Source of the DNA: Antedon mediterranea
Lineage: Eukaryota > Echinodermata > Crinoidea > Comatulida > Antedonidae
Reading direction: 5' to 3'
Length of the DNA: 64,000 nucleotides
Assembly: GCF_964355755.1 (NCBI RefSeq)
Contig: NC_092672.1
Location: 6,882,001 to 6,946,000 of the forward strand
Shown here: positions 36,601 to 45,990 of the stretch, one piece after another
How positions within the stretch are numbered: the stretch's first letter is position 1
Layout: every line of letters starts with the position of its first letter
The notes under the pieces: model-generated
The model's database searches: none
Seen by the model: the letters and a program-made list of their open reading frames with translations, nothing else
Told to the model about the DNA's origin: nothing
Made by a program: the position numbers and the translations under genes

Positions 36601-39600
36601 GGTGTTGGGTCTTAGCTTTCGTGATCTTAGGTCTTAGGGGGTCTGAGCTTTCGTGGTCTGAGGTTTCGTAACACCCAAGGAACGGACGATCAATGATGCT
36701 GTCAGTGAGGTGTGAAGTGTGTAGGTCTGCTTCTGAAGAAGTGGCTGTGAGATGTGTCTGGGCCCTTCTGAAACTTGGGAGTATATTGGCTCAGTTCATT
36801 TGCATAATGTCACTACGTAATCTGTGAGGGTAACGATTGGTCCTAAGTTGGTCCAGGGGTGTTTAAGTGGGAATGATTGATCTTATCTGGGGAGGTTACA
36901 ATGATGAATTGGACCTGTCGAATCTCTGCTTAAAACTGTCAGTATCTAATTGTTTTACGATGGGAACGGTCGCAAAGTTAAGCTAAGTGTTTTCTTTAGG
37001 GACTCTATTATAAACTAAGTGGTCATTAAAACATCTGGACAAACTCTCCTCTGGACTTTCTGGGTCAAGTTTGTGAACCTATTTGAATTCCGATACAAAG
37101 GTCAATTTCTTAATTATAAAAGTATATCATTATATTACAATACACTCCTGACCCCCACTTCAACATCGTGATGACCTGCCAAAATAAACACCAATATATA
37201 TATAATGTTAAATACAAAAACAGCACAACGCTTAGCCAGTACATCTGGAAGCTAAACGATGATAACATAAAGTATAACATTAAATGGCGAATAATAAAGA
37301 AGTGTAAACCATATTCCAATGTTAACAAACGGTGTAATCTATGCTTACAAGAGAAGTATTATATTATATGCAAGCCTGAAACCAGCTCACTTAACCATAG
37401 GAACGAATTAGTCAGTGCATGTAGACATAGGAGAAAGTTTCTACTAAAGCATCAGTAATTTAGATAATAAGAATTTGGTTAACAATAGACTGTCCAGGAA
37501 ATAGAGATGTGTTGTACTTGCTAATTAGCATACTATTGTTCACATAAACAGTTTGCCTTAAGACTTCATTATAGCTTTTTGTATTCACTTGTGACTATCA
37601 TTCAGAGCCAAGCACCTGAAGATTGAGTTCATACTCATGAAACAGCCTGTAGTGCAATAAAATGTTCAGTTGGTAATTTACTAGCGTCTTTCATTTATTT
37701 ATATTTGGCTCTACATTTTGTATCGAGCACTTTCGCTTTCATGGTCTGCGTTAAATTCACCACGATTTATATATATAAATCGTGGTGAATTTAACGCAGA
37801 CCATGAAAGCAAAAGTGCTCGATACAAAATGTAGAGCCAAATATAAATAAATGAAAGACGCTAGTAAATTACCAACTGAACATTTTATTGCACTACAGGC
37901 TGTTTCATGAGTATGAACTCAATCTTCAGGTGCTTGGCTCTGAATGATAGTCACAAGTGAATACAAAAAGCTATAATGAAGTCTTAAGGCAAACTGTTTA
38001 TGTGAACAATAGTATGCTAATTAGCAAGTACAACACATCTCTATTTCCTGGACAGTCTATTGTTAACCAAATTCTTATTATCTAAATTACTGATGCTTTA
38101 GTAGAAACTTTCTCCTATGTCTACATGCACTGACTAATTCGTTCCTATGGTTAAGTGAGCTGGTTTCAGGCTTGCATATAATATAATACTTCTCTTGTAA
38201 GCATAGATTACACCGTTTGTTAACATTTGAATATGGTTTACACTTCTTTATTATTCGCCATTTAATGTTATACTTTATGTTATCATCTTTTAGCTTCCAG
38301 ATGTACTGGCTAAGCGTTGTGCTGTTTTTGTATTTAACATTACGGAATGAACTATTGTGTGCGTTATATCTGCATTTAAATGTGTTTTCGGTTAGTCCGA
38401 CATATGTTTCAACTTTATCATCATCATTTGTTGTTACTGTAGCCTGATAAACAACACCACTGGTTAGGCATTTCCCATCTAATGGGCATTCATTTCGACA
38501 GTTGCATTGCTTGATGTTATCACAGGGCATATCATTACGTAATACATTTTTGTTGTGGGCCGATATTACAGACCCTATATTAGGCATACAACTATAGCTG
38601 ATTTTAATGGTGTTTCTATTAAATATTTTTCTTAGCTCATGGTTATGTGGAAAACATTCATCTACAGTCTTTAAGAACTCGTGCCCTATTTTGGTTTTCA
38701 CGTTGGCACTGTAAGGCGGGTTGAACCAGATGATATTTCTTTTCCTTGTCTTCTTCACGTTATTTTGTGCGCTGGTATTGGTCGGGTTGTACTTAAGATT
38801 GTGGTTGTATCCACTTTCATACAAGGCTTCTTGGTACGGTTTCTTTGATTCATTGAAAACAGCTTCATTCGAAGAAATGTTTGATAATCTTTTGTTTATG
38901 CCTTCAGGGATGTTCATAATTATTGATGCTGGATGATTACTTTTGCAATGAACATAGCGTGGTTTGTTGTTTTCCTTTAAATAAGGCTTATAGCTTCCAT
39001 CGTTGAGATTAAGCGTTACATCTAGGTAGTTTATAATTTTCTTATTCACTTCGATCGTTATCTTTAGATTATGTTCTTTGAATGTGCTGCAGAGATCTTT
39101 TTTTATTTTTTCAATAACATGAGGAGTTTCATTAAATGCCGCAAGTCCGTCATCCCTGTACAATCCTATGTTATTACCGTACTTGGGTTCCAGTTTGGCT
39201 AGCAGAAACAGACCTATTAACTCGCATGTTTCAGCACCGTCGTAGCTACCCATAGTAACATCGAATGTGGTGTTCCTTTTGCACCAAGCTGTCTCGTCGT
39301 TGAATAGTAGTGTATTCTTGGCTTTGATTACTATTTCCCTTTCTTCCTCTGTAATATCGGTGAATTTTTTAGCAAAGTTGAGGGCTTCATTGAGAAGGTC
39401 CAAAGTTATCGAAGGATAAAATTCTGTTACATCAAAGCATATGAACAGATGATTTTCCTTATCCCGGATGCCTTTAAACCATTCTATCATGTCGTTAGTA
39501 TTCCTCCACTGGTTAAGCTTGGTCTTACGTGCGATATGTTTGTTAACTCTTTCTAGGATGTGTTTACTTATCTTTCCTATCTCTGATTTTGAGGGGTTAA

Positions 39601-42600
39601 TTAGTCTGCAAGTCGGCTTGTTTACAAAATTTTCCTTATGGTCTTTCAGGGTTATAAAGGCATTACGTCTTCCAGTTGTTTCTATCCTGTCATCTAGCTG
39701 TATTTCTTAATCTCGTCTTTGGTTATACTATTTACAGAATCCGCCGGTGCTTTTTTGTATGTTTTCGTTATATTCTTTTGCAATAAGTCGTTATAATCAT
39801 TCGCGTCCATGCGGTAGAAGTTGTTTGATTTGTCTGCAGGTATAATTAGTTTGCTGTCCTGCTTTATCTTTCTCGCGTCTCTCTCTAGGTTTTTCTGAAA
39901 CGGGCATTTATTATCTTCAAACTTGATATTCTGTACTAAATTAAGCATTTTATCTTCAAATTCTCTAAGTTCTTGTACTGGAGGCGGGTTTCTTGAGGTC
40001 TTGAATTTAAACGTTTCTTTGGCGGATGTCGATACTGCTGGATTTAGGTAATGGAAGGCCTTCCATCGCATACGATTTAAAAACAGTTCTACCTTCTCGA
40101 TCATAAACTTCATGTATTCATTTGGTTGAGCCGTCGGTATGTTCTTAGTGGAATAACCAAGGTCGATACGTTCCATGTTGATCTGAACAGTGCTCAACAA
40201 AAGTAGGAGCAAAATATAAATCGTGGTGAATTTAACGCAGACCATGAAAGCGAAAGTGCTCGATACAAAATGTAGAGCCAAATATAAATAAATGAAAGAC
40301 GCTAGTAAATTACCAACTGAACATTTTATTGCACTACAGGCTGTTTCATGAGTATGAACTCAATCTTCAGGTGCTTGGCTCTGAATGATAGTCACAAGTG
40401 AATACAAAAAGCTATAATGAAGTCTTAAGGCAAACTGTTTATGTGAACAATAGTATGCTAATTAGCAAGTACAACACATCTCTATTTCCTGGACAGTCTA
40501 TTGTTAACCAAATTCTTATTATCTAAATTACTGATACTTTAGTAGAAACTTTCTCCTATGTCTACATGCACTGACTAATTCGTTCCTATGGTTAAGTGAG
40601 CTGGTTTCAGGCTTGCATATAATATAATACTTCTCTTGTAAGCATAGATTACACCGTTTGTTAACATTTGAATATGGTTTACACTTCTTTATTATTCGCC
40701 ATTTAATGTTATACTTTATGTTATCATCTTTTAGCTTCCAGAATATATATAAACACAAGAGGCAAAGAACATTAATTCTAAACCGCCCGGTGATATACTG
40801 AAATTTAATTAATTAATTTGAAACGATAAAGATGAGGAAATCTGTGAGAATGAGAAAAAGTCGCCCCAACCGAGACTCGAACTCGGACCGCCTGCTTGAT
40901 ATGCAGATGTCCTAACCATTAGACCACTGGGGCTTTCATGGTATTGTTCGAACTCGATTGGATAACGACTCTTTAACATTCTCGGCGTGGTACGGCGGAA
41001 CAGCACTAGTCCTCAGTTGTACGCACGCGCAACAGAGATCATATTGATACGCCCTCATCTTTCAGTATTTTTATTCACAAGGCGGGATCTCCGAAGAGAT
41101 ACTTTTATATATATAAACACAAGAGGCAAAGAACATTAATTCTAAACCGCCCGGTGATATACTGAAATTTAATTAATTAATTTGAAACGATAAAGATGAG
41201 GAAATCTGTGAGAATGAGAAAAAGTCGCCCCAACCGAGACTCGAACTCGGACCGCCTGCTTGATATGCAGATGTCCTAACCATTAGACCACTGGGGCTTT
41301 CATGGTATTGTTCGAACTCGATTGGATAACGACTCTTTAACATTCTCGGCGTGGTACGGCGGAACAGCACTAGTCCTCAGTTGTACGCACGCGCAACAGA
41401 GATCATATTGATACGCCCTCATCTTTCAGTATTTTTATTCACGAGGCGGGATCTCCGAAGAGATACTTTTATATATATAAACACAAGAGGCAAAGAACAT
41501 TAATTCTAAACCGCCCGGTGATATACTGAAATTTAATTAATTAATTTGAAACGATAAAGATGAGGAAATCTGTGAGAATGAGAAAAAGTCGCCCCAACCG
41601 AGACTCGAACTCGGACCGCCTGCTTGATATGCAGATGTCCTAACCATTAGACCACTGGGGCTTTCATGGTATTGTTCGAACTCGATTGGATAACGACTCT
41701 TTAACATTCTCGGCGTGGTACGGCGGAACAGCACTAGTCCTCAGTTGTACGCACGCGCAACAGAGATCATATTGATACGCCTTCATCTTTATATATATAT
41801 ACCACCGGCACACTACCACACAGGGCAGGGTCTGGGTGGGTGGGAAATAATATACAAATTGAATTGCGTCGTCTTCCATTTCAGGTGTGAATGTATAGAA
41901 ATCTAGCGTGCCACCGTAATTATTTTCCCTTAAAGACAGACATTAGGAATATGCATGTACATAACTGTGATGATTAATCATCTGAATGCGTTTCCATAAG
42001 AAAAAACAAAACAATACAAAAATAACTTACCATATTATACTTTCCCGATAATTTAAGGGTGTGTGTGAAGTCATTCTATAAGAAATTAACTAAATATAAT
42101 AATATAGTTTATAAAGGATATGTAACTCTTTTAAGGTCAAATTTATCTATTTACAATGGTCCTAAAAAGATATATAATATTTCGGTAATTTAATAATTTG
42201 ATGAGTAATTTAAAAGAAAAGCATATTTTTAAATTACATAATTATTAATTTGCTAACTGAATATAAAGAAATAGTAAGGTGCATGAAGTTTTGGAGTACT
42301 TTAAGATTTGTTTGTGTTTTGTTTTTACATAAAAGTAGGAGTAGGAGTAAATACTTTATTTACATCTTTATTGCACAATATTTTCGTGTTTATTTAATAT
42401 AACTAGGCCGTCAATGCATTAGATACATGTTTTTATATTTTAGGAAAAAAACAATTACTTTTGTAAAAGCATACCAGTTCTACAACTTCAAACGTTCCAA
42501 AGGTAACCAAAATCATAAGTGTTGTATTCGGATTAAGTACTGGCCGTGTAACAGGAGGTTGAGGGTAAGTTTCAGAAATATTTTTCATAAGCAGGGCCTC

Positions 42601-42887
42601 CATATTTGGATTCACTATCGGCTTAGCATCAGAGCTTACTAAAGATAGAAAGGCATTGCACATTGTTAGAAAACTACGCAAAATTCTACGACGGTAGTAC
42701 ACCATAAATAATATATTTTGCACAATCCATGTTTTATAATATAAGCACAAAATAGAACATTTTTCATTTCTGAGTACTGCCATGTACGTTATGATGCAGT
42801 AGATGTAAAGAGATGTTTAACAAATGTGGGGAAAAGAAGGTACTTACCAGTAGATAATGCTAGAATCAGTATTAATAGCAAAGACAT
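33649..42887 (-). CDS. Gene B: highly divergent Cys-loop receptor subunit, 6 exons, 510 aa
   Basis: Exons, right to left: 42848-42887 (signal peptide [13 protein letters not shown]), 42475-42638 (164 bp), 42031-42075 (45 bp, [15 protein letters not shown]), 35120-35226 (107 bp, [10 protein letters not shown]...), 34439-34950 (512 bp), 33649-34313 (665 bp, with stop). Every junction is GT/AG and in phase. The Cys loop [15 protein letters not shown] is intact and pre-M1 LQRRNNF is conserved. However, loop-B Trp is lost (FSLTQPRN where gene C has FISWTHD), there are no vicinal Cys, and M1 Pro is Asn (FLANAYFF). M2 begins [17 protein letters not shown]: Arg at -1', Lys at 2', Val at 9', Glu at 11'. 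The M3-M4 loop is (C/G)SEDV pentapeptides, then a Lys/Gly/Asp/Asn tract. M4 is weak. A conducting cation channel is unlikely; it may be a regulatory or anion-type subunit (inference). Intron 3 (6.8 kb) is packed with transposons. Confidence 0.85.
33762..33864. repeat. Coding micro/minisatellite: Lys-Gly-Lys-Asn/Asp tract in gene B
   Basis: On the plus strand the unit is cttgcctttg with cttgtctttg or tttttgcc variants in 6-bp steps. On the minus strand it encodes [13 protein letters not shown]-type runs at the C-terminal part of gene B's cytoplasmic loop. All units keep the reading frame because the period is a multiple of three. Confidence 0.8.
33905..34215. repeat. Coding minisatellite, 15-bp unit, in gene B cytoplasmic loop
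   Basis: About 20 units of tacatcttcgctgca/c encode (C/G)SEDV pentapeptides on the minus strand. A higher-order repeat is visible: a block starting [20 protein letters not shown] occurs twice, at about 34030-34170 and again at about 33915-34020. The frame is kept throughout. The ORFs on the plus strand here are shadows of the repeat. Confidence 0.9.
35613..36676. mobile_element. 1.06-kb foldback DNA element, copy 2 (inverted relative to copy 1)
   Basis: Same family as 28821-29880, lying in opposite orientation: the sequence after its left TIR (aagatatactacagctta) matches the complement of copy 1's right half. The 10-bp target duplication AAGGAACGGA is perfect (35603-35612 and 36677-36686). 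It is inserted in gene B intron 3. Short ORFs inside (for example 36090-36371) are not conserved as protein between the copies. Confidence 0.88.
37203..37770 (+). mobile_element. Inverted partial copy of the PLE (3' end of pol plus tail)
   Basis: Plus-strand copy of the last ~85 codons of the PLE pol ([19 protein letters not shown]... to ...RRKFLLKHQ, stop near 37458) plus the full 3' tail. It is joined head-to-head to the main minus-strand copy at a (TA)n palindrome (accacgatttatatatataa...) around 37765-37780. It begins immediately after a TATATATATAAT tract. It differs from the main copy at only a few bases, so the arrangement is recent. Confidence 0.88.
37612..37655 (+). ncRNA. Hammerhead ribozyme motif in PLE tail (plus copy)
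   Basis: Stem I GCAC/GTGC (37612-37615 with 37652-37655); core CTGAAGA (C3 U4 G5 A6 N7 G8 A9); stem II TGAGT/ACTCA with loop TCAT; GAA (G12 A13 A14); stem III ACA/TGT with loop GCC; then A as the cleavage-site residue (GUA, allowed as GUH). Every conserved core position is present. A T-T pair adjoins the core at 10.1/11.1 where G-C is usual. Hammerheads are known in Penelope-like elements. Confidence 0.72.
37890..37933 (-). ncRNA. Hammerhead ribozyme motif in PLE tail (main copy)
   Basis: Identical 44-nt motif to the one at 37612-37655, here on the minus strand downstream of the pol stop codon. It would allow self-cleavage of the element's RNA, with scission after the A that precedes the second GTGC strand. 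Confidence 0.72.
38087..39696 (-). pseudogene. PLE reverse transcriptase core plus C-terminal endonuclease-like domain
   Basis: The open frame continues rightwards of its first Met (39490) to about 39697. Motifs in order: [11 protein letters not shown] and [20 protein letters not shown] (fingers), [10 protein letters not shown] (motif A, catalytic Asp), [20 protein letters not shown] (motif B), [11 protein letters not shown] (motif C with the catalytic Asp pair), [10 protein letters not shown]. Then a linker with Cys clusters ([19 protein letters not shown]) precedes SGVVYQATV...[13 protein letters not shown], a GIY-YIG-like endonuclease core, and a C-terminal CNLCLQEK. Catalytic RT residues look intact. 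A one-base shift near 39697-39703 separates it from the N-terminal part, so this copy is not autonomous. Confidence 0.88.
39694..40281 (-). pseudogene. PLE pol N-terminal part, frameshifted from the RT core
   Basis: 195 codons from 40281 (or Met at 40174, [12 protein letters not shown]) to a TAG at 39694-39696. It contains the PLE N-terminal block [14 protein letters not shown] followed by [12 protein letters not shown], which corresponds to the 'xxxADKxxxxVVM' RT1 region of PLEs. The stop is reached only because one base appears missing just before it. The next frame continues [14 protein letters not shown]. Confidence 0.85.
40216..40742 (-). mobile_element. Truncated upstream tandem PLE copy (pseudo-LTR)
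   Basis: Contains the last ~70 codons of pol ([11 protein letters not shown]... to ...RRKFLLKYQ) and the whole tail. It leads directly into the 5' end of the main copy in the same orientation. Its own 5' break at 40742 abuts AATATATATAAACAC, the start of the tRNA-like tandem array. Confidence 0.88.
40331..40374 (-). ncRNA. Hammerhead ribozyme motif in PLE upstream copy
   Basis: Third identical 44-nt hammerhead-fold sequence, placed upstream of the main pol. Cleavage here would define the 5' end of a full-length PLE transcript. Confidence 0.72.
40862..40933 (-). tRNA. tRNA-like gene, anticodon AUC (would read Asp GAU), copy 1
   Basis: A 72-nt perfect cloverleaf: acceptor GCCCCAG/TTGGGGC, D stem GTCT/GGAC (one G-T), anticodon stem TCTGC/GCAGG (one T-G), loop ATATCAA with U33 and anticodon AUC, T arm CCGAG-TTCGAGT-CTCGG, discriminator G. 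A and B box promoter sequences are present, and TTTTT follows 2 nt downstream as a Pol III stop. AUC is not the usual eukaryotic Asp anticodon (GUC), and A32 is unusual. It may be a tRNA-derived repeat rather than a working tRNA. Confidence 0.6.
41226..41297 (-). tRNA. tRNA-like gene, anticodon AUC, copy 2
   Basis: Same 72-nt sequence as copy 1, one 364-bp period to the right, with the same T-run terminator on the minus strand. Confidence 0.6.
41590..41661 (-). tRNA. tRNA-like gene, anticodon AUC, copy 3
   Basis: Same 72-nt sequence in the third unit. Only the upstream (5') flank of this unit is shortened, by the array's right-hand break at about 41788. Confidence 0.6.
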
Positions 42888-43840
42888 TGTTCACTGAAAA
42901 AAGAACAACGTTCGACAATGAAATTTAAATTGTGATTTAAGTTATTGAAACACTAGGTTTGAATAATTATCAAGACCATCTGATATACAAAAAGGTGATT
43001 TAATTTGTTAGGCAATACATTACTGTATGTACTACCGGTACCTAATGACGAGTGGTTTAATTACTATTGCATCGGATAAGTGAAAAATGTGACGCTAATT
43101 CTGCTATCCGATTCTTAGTGCTGTATCTCCACATACTGTACGACAATATTTGCCCAGTATAATTTCGTAATACAGCTGTGCATAACAATCATGTTGTGCC
43201 TGTATCATGTAAGAGGTTAGGTTAAGGGTTTAGGCCTAAAGTCTATGATACTAGAATATATAGATGAATGAAATTCGAAATAAAACCAGGTGAGGAATTA
43301 TGAAGGGATTTTAGGATAAAAATCGATTATGTGTAATAAAAAGCCAGTGAAGGTTTCTAATCACGGATGTGATATGTTCCTTAACCGGGCAGAGATTGAT
43401 TAAACGGGCAGAAGCATTTTGGAACACCCTGCAGTTTGTAAAATCCTTAACAGGCCAACCATAAAGCAATGAGAGTTACAACAATCTAGCCGAGATGAAA
43501 GCTTAAAGAAGCACAGTTGATAAAGGCACTAGGCCTGCGGGTAGCATTATTTTTTCCCCATTAGGTTAAGGCAGAAACTATAGAGGGCATACATATATAT
43601 CATGAATATTCATGATGCATGCCTGAGCTCATGACGTCATACTTGCAAAACCCACGTAACGTGCATAATCGGACTGGAGTTACTGTACTATTTTTCTCTC
43701 CATGTTGTTGTTAAAACAAAAGACCTGCAATTGTTGACGTTTTGTAAAAATAATTCATATAACTTTAAAAACATTAAACCAGGCCATTTCTTGTCTTATA
43801 TATCAAAAAGTGCTTTTACAATGCCTATTTTTTTATGTAC
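42888..43840. other. Intergenic upstream of gene B, nothing supportable
   Basis: Holds the presumed promoter of gene B but no TATA box or other element that I can defend. The stretch 43380-43550 is less AT-rich and could be old retroelement sequence. I cannot place it. Confidence 0.35.
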
Positions 43841-43849
43841 TGGATGGTG

Positions 43850-45200
43850 AGACTCAAAGTTAAGGTATTGGTCCATATGAGTGGGTTTTCTATATACGAC
43901 TCACGAGTAGTTTTAGTTGCCCGACAATAAGAGAATCAAGGAACGGTATTTGGTTTTCATAGGTGAACTTGATAGTAGAAGATTCACTATCTCTCATAGC
44001 ATCTAGACTAAAAGAAGATAGTGATTTGAAAAATAGAACTCTATTGAACATCGATGACATTATACAGTTATTAAAGTTCATTTTAACTACCACTTATTTC
44101 ACATTCAGAGGTATTATCTACAAACACAAATTCGGAGCAGCCATGGATGGGAAACCAATTAGTCTCCCCTATATTTAGAGTTCCTAGAACAAAAAGCTAT
44201 TGCCACTACACCAATTGAATGTAAAGCTCGTCTCTGGAAACGATATGTAGATGACATCCTAACTAAACATCTAAATTCATCTGAACCAGCTGGTACTATC
44301 AAGTTCACTTATGAAAAAGAAAAAGACAACCAAATACCGTTCCTTGACTCTTATTGTCCGGCAATCTGATAAATCTGTAAAACTACTCGTATATAGAAAA
44401 CCCACTCATACGGCCCAATATCTTTATTTTCAGTCTCATGCATTGTAATAACACTTTTTGACCGTATGAACTCCATCAGACGAAGATAAACAGAAGAGGG
44501 TAACATTAAATCAGCACAGATGCGGATATCTTAGTTGGTCGTTCAAACAAGCAAAACAACAAATAGAAGTAAAACAAAAAGAAACATTCAAGAAGAAACT
44601 TAACATCACAGATAACAAAAATTGTGTTGTCATAGGCCTACCTTATGTTGCAGGTCTATCTGACCGAGTTAGTAAAGTGTTTAAAGAGTGTGGCATTAAC
44701 ACCGCCACGAAACCTCATTATTCACTTCGACAAATACTTGTCCACCTCAAAAATCGGATTGATAAGACTAAAGTAGGTAACTGCATATATAAAATTTCTT
44801 GCACAAATTGCGAACACACTTACATAGGTCAGTCGATGCGTTGGTATAAGATTAAAAGAACACAAAAAAGAAACGGAAAAGGTAACACAACAGATACAGA
44901 ATTGCACTCGTCAAAACCGCAGAGAATCGGAGTATATCAGCCTTAGCAGATCATGCAGTCCACTCCAATAATGTAATAAACTGGACTTCACATAAAATTA
45001 TTGACAGAGAATCGGACACCTATAGCAGACGCATAAAAGAGGAAATTTGGACAAAACACCATCAATCGAGACGAAGGCGCACACCAACTGAGAGTCACAT
45101 TATAATATGACCCTAATAAGACAGACCTGGCCCTCTAGAGTTCAGTCCGTCTAATTACAGGTACAGTAGTCATTCTCCTGAAGAACAACTTATCTAATCT
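43850..45200 (+). mobile_element. Decayed Penelope-like element with inverted 5' fragment
   Basis: Plus-strand frames broken by stops and shifts read: LLNIDDIIQLLKFILTTTYF and FRGIIYKHKFGAAM (RT motif B region), LWKRYVDDIL (motif C, catalytic Asp pair), QIPFLDSL, RKPTHTAQYL, then VIGLPYVAGLSDRVSKVF and GNCIYKISCTNCEHTYIGQS (GIY-YIG endonuclease). The segment 43865-43970 is an inverted copy of about 44300-44415 (same FTYE...QIPFLDSLIV coding block on the minus strand), joined head-to-head to the plus part. It is more diverged than the 38-40 kb PLE and belongs to a different PLE group. Confidence 0.82.
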
Positions 45201-45742
45201 CTCGTTATGTATATAAGCATATTATGTGTTTACCTCACCCTCCCTTTATTAGAAACAGACGTAAACACGTGCTTCCATTGTCATACATGTGAGTATAATG
45301 ATACAAGGCAACTAAATACGTATAATCATCATAATAAAGGTATTTTATTCAGTTCACTTCACATTTGATCATATAAAATAATGTTTACTTTTTAAAAATC
45401 AGCCGCGGTATGATCAATCCAACTTTACTTTTGCTAACTAAAATGTATGGATACTTAATTGAAAGGTTTTATTAGTAAGAACAGCCACAATATAAGAAAT
45501 CTCTGGTCCATAGAAAGTAAATTTACGTATAAATTAACAAAAATAAATTGTACTGAAAGTATTTTTTTTTTCGATTTTGGAGATCTTTTTTTTATTACTG
45601 TTTATTGGTTTCTTGTCATTTTTATACAATATGGCAAAATAAATTAAATTAAACAAAAGAGATCAGCTATGAATAGCCATTTTATAAAAAAACATGTTAA
45701 GAAATCTAATACATATAAAACAGAACAGGAAAGGAAAATTTA

Positions 45743-45990
45743 TTCTAAACCGCCTCGTGATATACTGAAGTTTAATTAATTTGAAACGATAAGATGAGGA
45801 AATCTCCAATCGAGTTTGAAAGATACCATGAAAGCCCCAGTGGTTTAATTGTTAGGGCATCGGAAGGTTCCGGGTTCGAATCTCGGTTGAGGCGACTTTT
45901 TCTCATTCTCACAGATTTCCTAATCTTTTCATCGTTTCAAATTAATTAATTAAATTTCAGTATATCACCGGGCGGTTTGGAATGTATTCG
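45743..45990 (+). mobile_element. tRNA-like core flanked by inverted repeats
   Basis: A ~70-bp left arm (ttctaaaccgcctcgtgata ... cgataagatgaggaaatct) is mirrored on the right (agatttcctaatcttttcat ... atcaccgggcggtttggaat). Between them is a degraded plus-strand copy of the tRNA-like sequence (gccccagtggtttaattgtt ... gggttcgaatctcggttgag) that lacks the anticodon arm, followed by the same TTTTT. In the 364-bp array only one arm is present. Confidence 0.75.

Larger units (their letters stand above)
37775..40270 (-). mobile_element. Penelope-like element, near full-length, main copy
   Basis: Runs on the minus strand from a 5' region that repeats the tail sequence (upstream partial copy, 40216-40742) through pol (40281 to 38087) to its 3' tail, ending at the (TA)n palindrome near 37775. 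The direct repeat of the tail region at both sides is the 'pseudo-LTR' organisation known for PLEs. It is inserted in gene B intron 3 next to the 364-bp tRNA-like array. Confidence 0.88.
40743..41795. repeat. 364-bp tandem array carrying tRNA-like genes, 2.9 copies
   Basis: Units begin at 40743, 41107 and 41471 with atatatataaacacaagagg. They are almost identical (one a/g difference seen near 41080 and 41444). Each contains a tRNA-like gene on the minus strand plus conserved flanks (accgcccggtgatatactga; cattctcggcgtggtacgg). The third unit is truncated at about 41788 and runs into tatatatatataccaccgg. It lies in gene B intron 3. Confidence 0.92.

Noticed and set aside
40809-41734. Three identical 65-codon minus-strand ORFs ([20 protein letters not shown]...)
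   Set aside because: They read through the tRNA-like gene in each 364-bp unit; the openness repeats because the unit repeats.
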